From the NCBI RefSeq assembly GCF_024206475.1, contig NZ_JAMBPR010000022.1, positions 57,160 through 121,159 of the forward strand: a DNA stretch of 64,000 nucleotides, in the 5' to 3' direction. Position numbers and translations under genes: made by a program. The number at the start of each line of letters is the position of its first letter. The first letter of the stretch is position 1. Below the pieces are notes generated by a model. It was not told the origin of the DNA. It saw only the letters and a list, made by a program, of their open reading frames with translations, and made no database searches. Of the stretch, positions 59,301-64,000 are shown in pieces. The DNA is from Paraburkholderia sp. CNPSo 3274 (lineage in GTDB: Bacteria; Pseudomonadota; Gammaproteobacteria; Burkholderiales; Burkholderiaceae).

Positions 59301-60815
59301 TCACGCCGCTTTGGCCGACGGCAGCCGCGAAACGAGCCGCAACGAGACGGTCAGGCCTTCGAGCTGATAATGCGGGCGCAGATAGAACTTCGAGGTGTAG
59401 TAGCCCGGATTGCCCTCCACTTCCTCGACCACGACTTCCGCCGCTGCGAGCGGCCGGCGCGACTTGGTCTCTTCCGACGAGTTGGCGGGGTCGCCGTCCA
59501 CGTACTGAAGAATCCAGTCCTGCAGCCAGCGCTGCATGTCGTCCTTCTCCTTGAAGCTGCCGAGCTTGTCGCGCGCGATGCACTTGAGGTAGTGCGCGAA
59601 ACGGCTGCAGGCGAACAGATAAGGCAGGCGCGCGGCGAGGTTCGCGTTCGCCGTGGCGTCCGGGTCTTCGTATTCGATTGGCTTGTTGAGCGACTGCGCG
59701 CCGATGAAAGCCGCGAGATCCGAATTCTTCTTGTGTACGAGCGGCATGAAGCCGTTCTTCGCCAGCTCGGCTTCACGGCGGTCGCTAATGGCGATCTCCG
59801 TTGGGCACTTCATGTCGACGCCGCCGTCGTCGGTGGGAAATGCGTGGACCGGCAGATTCTCCACCGCCCCGCCCGACTCGATACCGCGAATGCGTGAGCA
59901 CCATCCCCACGTCTTGAACGAGCGATTGATGTTCACGGCCATCGCGTAGGCGGCATTGGCCCACGCGTACTTCGACGCGTCCGCGCCCGCGGTGTCTTCC
60001 TCGAAATCGAACGCCTCGACGGGGCTCGTTTTCGCGCCATAGGGCGCGCGCGCGAGAAAGCGCGGCATGGCAAGGCCGATATAGCGCGAGTCTTCGGAAT
60101 CGCGCAGCGAACGCCACGCGGCGTGCTCGGGCGTCTGAAAGATCTTCGTGAGATCGCGTGGATTCGCAAGCTCTTGCCACGAGTCCATCAGCATGACGGC
60201 GGGGTCCGCGCCCGAGATGAACGGCGCGTGCGCGGCGGCGGAAATCTTGCCCATCTGCGTGAGGAAATCGACGTCGGGGCCGCTGTTGTCGAAGTAGTAA
60301 TCGGCCAGCAAAGCGCCGTAGGGCTCACCGCCGAACTGACCGTACTCTTCCTCGTAAAGCCGCTTGAAGATCGGACTCTGGTCCCATGCCACGCCCTTGT
60401 ACTTGCGCAGCGACCGGTGCAGGTCGGTCTTCGAAATGTTCATCACGCGCAGCTTGAGGCTCTCGTCGCTCTCGGTGTTGGTGACGAGGTAGTGGAGTCC
60501 GCGCCACGCGCTTTCGAGTTGCTGGAACGGCTGGGCGTGCAGGATGACGTTGATCTGCGCGCTCAGCTTTTCGTCGATGCGCGCGATCAGCGCTTCGATG
60601 GTCGCGAGCGCATCGTCGGACACGCGGTGCGTGTCGAGCAGCGCTTGCTCCGCGAGCGTGCGTACGGCGCTTTCCACCGCTTCGCGCGCTTTCTCCGTGC
60701 GCGGGCGGAACGCCTTCTGCATGAGCTGTTGAAACTCACCGGATGGGCTCGCCGCGTCGGCTTCGTGCGTCTCTGGCTGCGCGAACGCGGATGGATCGAG
60801 TTGGGTGTCTGCCAT
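59301..60815 (-). CDS. tssC: T6SS sheath large subunit TssC (VipB)
   Basis: A 504-residue sheath protein from ATG 60815. Signatures are NVILHAQPFQQLESAWRGLH, FGGEPYGALLADYYFDNSGP and the C-terminal NPGYYTSKFYLRPHYQLEGL. It forms the contractile sheath with TssB, whose gene ends 10 bp upstream. Confidence 0.96.
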   Translation of the reverse strand: MADTQLDPSAFAQPETHEADAASPSGEFQQLMQKAFRPRTEKAREAVESAVRTLAEQALLDTHRVSDDALATIEALIARIDEKLSAQINVILHAQPFQQLESAWRGLHYLVTNTESDESLKLRVMNISKTDLHRSLRKYKGVAWDQSPIFKRLYEEEYGQFGGEPYGALLADYYFDNSGPDVDFLTQMGKISAAAHAPFISGADPAVMLMDSWQELANPRDLTKIFQTPEHAAWRSLRDSEDSRYIGLAMPRFLARAPYGAKTSPVEAFDFEEDTAGADASKYAWANAAYAMAVNINRSFKTWGWCSRIRGIESGGAVENLPVHAFPTDDGGVDMKCPTEIAISDRREAELAKNGFMPLVHKKNSDLAAFIGAQSLNKPIEYEDPDATANANLAARLPYLFACSRFAHYLKCIARDKLGSFKEKDDMQRWLQDWILQYVDGDPANSSEETKSRRPLAAAEVVVEEVEGNPGYYTSKFYLRPHYQLEGLTVSLRLVSRLPSAKAA

Positions 60816-60825
60816 CTTGGTTCCT

Positions 60826-61341
60826 TTATTCAGAGTCGGGCGCGCCCTGGGGCTTCGGCGCGGCGGCAAGCGCATTCATCAGCGCTGGGTCCTCGAGCAG
60901 GCGGGCGACGAGCTTTTCCGCGTCGGTCTTTCCGTCCATATAGGTCAACAGGTTCTGCAACTGGCTACGCGTTTCGAGCAGCCTTGCGAGCGGCTCGACG
61001 TTGCGCGCGATCGCGGCCGGCTCGAAGTCGTCCATGCTCGCGAAGGTCATGTCCACGCCAATCTTGCCCTCGCCGGTCAGCGTGTTGTCGACCTGCATCG
61101 CCACACGCGGCTTCATCGAGCGCAGCCGTTCGTCGAAGTTGTCGATGTCGATCTCCAGAAATTTGCGCTCCGCAACAGGCGGCAGTGTTTCCTGCGGATG
61201 CCCCGAGAGGTCGGACAGCACGCCCATCACGAAGGGCAAGCTGACCTTCTTTTCCGATCCGTACACTTCCACGTCGTACTCGATCTGCACGCGCGGCGCC
61301 CGGTTGCGCGCGATGAACTTCTGACTGCTCTCCTTGGCCAT
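60826..61341 (-). CDS. tssB: T6SS sheath small subunit TssB (VipA)
   Basis: A 171-residue protein: SQKFIARNRAPRVQIEYDVE at the start, then KVSLPFVMGVLSDLSGHPQE, and a C-terminal helix with YMDGKTDAEKLVARLLEDPA that is the expected ClpV/TssC contact region. It starts 43 bp after tssA and is followed by tssC after 10 bp. Confidence 0.95.
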   Translation of the reverse strand: MAKESSQKFIARNRAPRVQIEYDVEVYGSEKKVSLPFVMGVLSDLSGHPQETLPPVAERKFLEIDIDNFDERLRSMKPRVAMQVDNTLTGEGKIGVDMTFASMDDFEPAAIARNVEPLARLLETRSQLQNLLTYMDGKTDAEKLVARLLEDPALMNALAAAPKPQGAPDSE

Positions 61342-61384
61342 GTGACCGTTCTCCTGGTTGAGTTGCGTTGCAATGCGGCTTCGA

Positions 61385-62434
61385 TCATTCCGCCGGCGTT
61401 TCGACGGCAGCCGTACCGACTACTTGAGTAAGTTGCGCGAGCCCTTCTGGCGCAAGGTCCTTCAAAAGATCGACAAAAGACTTGTCGACGAGCCCGCGTG
61501 CCCGTTCGAGTACTAACGGCACCGGGCTGGCAGGTTCGTGTTGCGCGTACCAGGCGCAGATGCGCTGAAGCGTGGCGGCCACGTCGGCGCGGCTGGCGAT
61601 CGCGTTGGGAGATGCGTTACCGGTTGTGGTGGCAGGCGATGCGACACCGGCCTCGTCCGCGTGATTCATTCGCGCTTCATCCGGGTGCGCGCCTACGCCC
61701 GTTGCCAGCAGCGACGATGCGCGCGCCAGCAACGCCTTCAACGAGGCGAAATCGAGCGATTCGGTTGCGCCTACACGTTCGGCAAGCGTCGCTTCGATTA
61801 CGCGGACGCTGCTGTGCGCGGCATCGAACGCCTTCTTTGCGCTGCGCGCGGCATCGGGCGACACGGCGATCGACGCTTCGATCGCCGCGAGGCTCATCAC
61901 CGTGTGCCCTTCTGGTCCGACAGCTTCGCCATTCGCATACGACCACTCGCGCAGCGTGACCGGGGAACGGCCTTGCAGCAGTGGGCTATCCATGAGACCG
62001 GCGAGCACGCCGCCTGCCTCCGTCCACGCGGCAAGCGCGTTGATCCGAGCCGTCGCGTCGTTGCCGTCGCTGGCGTCGAGTTGTGGGTGCACGTGCCCCC
62101 AGTGGCGCTCCAGCAGTGCGGCAGTCAAGACGAGGCCGTCAGCGAGACCGGTAATGCCCTCGCGAATCCAGCGCGCTCGCGCCAGATGCATCACCACACG
62201 AAGGTCTCGCGTGCGGGCCATCAATGCGGTGCCCAGTGCATCGGCCGCTTCCCAGTCGGGCGGGACCGCGGCCACGAGCGTGTCGCCATACTCGGCTTCC
62301 GGACGCCCGCTGACCGCTTCTTCGAGTTCGCGGAATTGCGCGTCATATTCAAGATCGGGGCCGCAGGGTTCTGTCTGCGTGAGTGGTTCGAGCCACGCGG
62401 TCCAGTCCTGATGCGTGATGGATTCGATGGTCAT
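61385..62434 (-). CDS. tssA: T6SS protein TssA (ImpA family)
   Basis: A 349-residue sheath-assembly cap protein from ATG 62434 (ATG 62461 is in frame and possible; neither has a strong ribosome binding site). The N-terminal ImpA_N domain starts WLEPLTQTEPCGPDLEYDAQ and includes DLRVVMHLARARWIREGITG, LADGLVLTAALLERHWGHVH. The C-terminal region (FVDLLKDLAPEGLAQLTQVV) is short, as in the smaller TssA class. It follows the DUF3455 gene by 82 bp. Confidence 0.92.
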   Translation of the reverse strand: MTIESITHQDWTAWLEPLTQTEPCGPDLEYDAQFRELEEAVSGRPEAEYGDTLVAAVPPDWEAADALGTALMARTRDLRVVMHLARARWIREGITGLADGLVLTAALLERHWGHVHPQLDASDGNDATARINALAAWTEAGGVLAGLMDSPLLQGRSPVTLREWSYANGEAVGPEGHTVMSLAAIEASIAVSPDAARSAKKAFDAAHSSVRVIEATLAERVGATESLDFASLKALLARASSLLATGVGAHPDEARMNHADEAGVASPATTTGNASPNAIASRADVAATLQRICAWYAQHEPASPVPLVLERARGLVDKSFVDLLKDLAPEGLAQLTQVVGTAAVETPAE

Positions 62435-62516
62435 GGCATGTTGAATGGTTTGATTTCGCATTCCGAATTAATAGACGATCCATCTTTCCAGAGAGATCGT
62501 TCTGTGATCTGTCTTC

Positions 62517-63020
62517 TTACTTATAAAAGACGTAAGTCGCGATATAAGGCGAACTACCCGACTCGTGTTCGACTGTGCACGGCGCAGCCGGCTTTACACC
62601 GCCGACCGTCCTGACCCGTTGCACGTAGCGCACGGGTGCGAGCATGCCCTGCGATCCGGTGGAGTGCGCCTCAAGCAGCAGTTGCGGCACGCTGTCCGGC
62701 GTATCGCTGGGCTTTTGCGCGACGACTTTTCCCTCGATACGGCTGCCGTCGCGCGCTTGCCACGACGGGCCGGCCGAATGCTCGATCACCTCGGCGCCGT
62801 GCGCGTCGTAGAGCGTGGCGCGCGGCCGCTGGAAGACCCAGTCGAGCGTGCGATCCGTACCGTACTCGCAGGCGTAAATCTGCACGCCCGCTGCGGTCGT
62901 GGTCAGAAACAGCTGCGCGCCCCGTATATCGATCGAATCCGCTTTCGCGGACGGTCCGCTCATCATCGAAATCAGCCCAGCCCCAATTGCTATCTGCTTC
63001 CCGCGCGAGATGTGATGCAT
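62517..63020 (-). CDS. Secreted DUF3455 protein at the head of the T6SS operon
   Basis: A 167-residue protein with a short signal-like N-terminus (AIGAGLISMMSGPSAKA, no lipobox Cys) and a DUF3455 domain: GVQIYACEYGTDRTLDWVFQ, HSAGPSWQARDGSRIEGKVV, VPQLLLEAHSTGSQGML and YVQRVRTVGG. Family function is unknown; members are extracytoplasmic. It is on the same strand as, and 82 bp upstream of, tssA, and its promoter may serve the whole operon. It is divergent from the unknown gene at 63191. Confidence 0.8.
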   Translation of the reverse strand: MHHISRGKQIAIGAGLISMMSGPSAKADSIDIRGAQLFLTTTAAGVQIYACEYGTDRTLDWVFQRPRATLYDAHGAEVIEHSAGPSWQARDGSRIEGKVVAQKPSDTPDSVPQLLLEAHSTGSQGMLAPVRYVQRVRTVGGVKPAAPCTVEHESGSSPYIATYVFYK

Positions 63021-63190
63021 GGAGAAGCTCCCTTATCCCAATGGGTCGATTCAGTTCGATCCGCTCTTCCACAACAGCCTGGCGCGGAAAACTATTCCAT
63101 TTGTTTTGCGGCTTGTCGCCGGGCATGGGAGGGAATATCTGGAAACGTTCAGCTGTTATGGCTGCATCCGAAATTGCACAGAGGTAGGCC

Positions 63191-63820
63191 ATGAAAGCCC
63201 GCATGACGATTTCCAATCTCTCTGTGCCCGTGGAGCGGATCAAACCCATTGGCGGGCGCTCCTCCACTGGCACCGCAGGTCATCAATTCGACCTGACGTT
63301 TCGCGTCGAGGTAAAGGCGCCCATGCTCGGCAAGCTCATGGCCGATGACATCGAATGTCCTCAACTGGAGTGGAACGAGTGCATCGAATGGTTCAGGTTC
63401 GACACCGTGACGCAGCAATGGGACTTTGAAGGCAAAATCGTGAGAAACATGTATGCGCACAATCGGGAGTCGAATACCTTCCGGAATTGGCACAGGTCGC
63501 GCTATACGATCGCGACCGATGTGACCAACCGTCCGCCCGCCGCACTCATGGCCATGAAGCGCGAGGAGGATGCAAAGAAGTGGATTGCGCGCAATGGATT
63601 CAGCTGGAATCTCCACATACGGGATATTCCTCAAATGGGTGTCCTTGGCGGATCGGGTGGCGGCGGTGGCCTGAGCCTCGTCACCGGGGATACGCGTCGC
63701 CGCGTCATCTATTTCGATCTGGGCTTCGAGGGCCACCGGGAGCGAGCGCGGCTAGTCGACTGCGTCATTGAAATGGCACTGGTCGAATTCGCCGCGATGG
63801 ATCGTCATACTTCCATTTAA
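63191..63820 (+). CDS. Unrecognised soluble protein at T6SS edge, 3' end overlapped by IS630
   Basis: A 209-residue frame from ATG 63191 (GAGGTAGGCC upstream; ATG 63203 also in frame). The protein is polar and Trp-rich (MADDIECPQLEWNECIEWFR, TQQWDFEGKIVRNMYAHNRE). It has a Gly-rich turn (GVLGGSGGGGGLSL) before a final beta-like segment (TRRRVIYFDLGFEGHRERAR). It has no signal peptide or membrane helix. The last ~20 codons (CVIEMALVEFAAMDRHTSI) are antisense to the transposase end, so the native C-terminus is probably lost. Its position beside the T6SS operon and its soluble character fit cargo or an accessory factor, but I do not recognise the family. Confidence 0.6.
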   Translation: MKARMTISNLSVPVERIKPIGGRSSTGTAGHQFDLTFRVEVKAPMLGKLMADDIECPQLEWNECIEWFRFDTVTQQWDFEGKIVRNMYAHNRESNTFRNWHRSRYTIATDVTNRPPAALMAMKREEDAKKWIARNGFSWNLHIRDIPQMGVLGGSGGGGGLSLVTGDTRRRVIYFDLGFEGHRERARLVDCVIEMALVEFAAMDRHTSI

Positions 63821-64000
63821 TCGGCTTGGGATTCTTGTTGTGCTCGCGGATATAGCGCATCAGCTTGCGCTCCAGATCCTTTACCGTGGTGAAGATACCT
63901 CGCGCAATCACGTCGCGCTGGATGCGCGAGAACCAGTTCTCCACCTGATTTAGCCAGGAGGTATAGGTCGGCGTGTAATGCAACCGCACGTTTCGGTGTT
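63765..64000 (-). mobile_element. IS630-family transposase, C-terminal part, running off the window
   Basis: The last ~78 codons of a DDE transposase: NVRLHYTPTYTSWLNQVENW, FSRIQRDVIARGIFTTVKDL, MRYIREHNKNPKPIKWKYDD. The final catalytic acidic residue (Glu in NQVENWF) is present. The frame is still open at base 64000, so the 5' part lies outside the window. The inserted end should lie a few tens of bases left of 63765; I could not define the terminal repeat without the other end. Confidence 0.9.

Noticed and set aside
62435..62516. Sigma-54-type promoter before tssA
   Set aside because: I found no GG-N10-GC arrangement with TGGCA-like context on the minus strand in this gap.
62517..63020. 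DUF3455 gene considered as a TssJ replacement
   Set aside because: The signal peptide lacks a lipobox Cys and the domain is not a TssJ-like transthyretin fold by sequence.
1..64000. CRISPR arrays, rRNA genes, riboswitches
   Set aside because: No regularly spaced repeats, rRNA motifs or recognisable riboswitch cores were seen.

Overview
The window is high-GC proteobacterial DNA that reads as Burkholderiaceae, most likely Paraburkholderia, Caballeronia or Burkholderia. I base this on a phenol hydroxylase operon with a DmpR/MopR-type regulator, several families common in Burkholderia (DUF3331, DUF4148, small BON proteins, Porin_4 porins), and a T6SS locus with an associated Ser/Thr kinase. The genus is inferred from gene content only; no rRNA or marker gene is present.

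Layout. 1-1218: the end of a DUF4239-like membrane protein gene and a decayed aspartoacylase-family fragment. 1270-9622: a phenol catabolic unit. A sigma-54 activator on the minus strand faces an operon dmpKLMNOP-catA-DUF3331 on the plus strand. Two inverted-repeat activator sites and a -24/-12 promoter lie between them. Phenol is hydroxylated to catechol, which is then ortho-cleaved. 9690-15729: a porin scrap, a small unknown gene, a 32-bp perfect palindrome, then a LysR regulator divergent from amidohydrolase, porin, BON protein and MFS transporter genes. 15800-25152: an accessory stretch with an azoreductase, LysR and AraC regulators, a beta-carbonic anhydrase, a UspA protein, a 4-hydroxylaminobenzoate-lyase-like gene and an SDR. 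At least five gene remnants are mixed in (lyase, DUF4336, patatin, AhpD, TetR). 25330-30072: a DUF4148 protein, a polar amino-acid ABC importer lacking its ATPase, a PQQ-dehydrogenase-like membrane protein and a PNPOx-like protein.

30318-30474 carries tRNA-Asn(GTT) and tRNA-Gly(GCC) in tandem. Next to them, 30.5-36.5 kb is full of broken genes: two histidine-kinase pieces, an MFS tail, a condensation-domain piece, an ECF sigma factor with two frame lesions, an epoxide hydrolase with an internal deletion, and a FixJ-type regulator. Intact genes among them are a receiver-only regulator, a BON protein and an anti-sigma factor.

36.8-42.65 kb is a signalling block on the plus strand: a membrane-anchored catalase-like peroxidase, an ECF sigma/anti-sigma pair, a secreted FecR-domain protein, a c-type-haem sensor with HAMP but no output domain, and a soluble Ser/Thr kinase. 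It runs tail to tail into a minus-strand T6SS operon (63.0 to 42.65 kb): DUF3455-tssA-tssB-tssC-hcp-tssE-tssF-tssG-tssH-vgrG-tagH-tssK-tssL-tssM-tagF. The kinase, FHA protein and TagF together suggest that the secretion system is controlled by threonine phosphorylation. The haem sensor, FecR protein and sigma pair are the likely inputs. No TssJ, PAAR or obvious effector gene is present. The right edge holds an unrecognised gene overlapped by the end of an IS630-family transposase that runs off the window.
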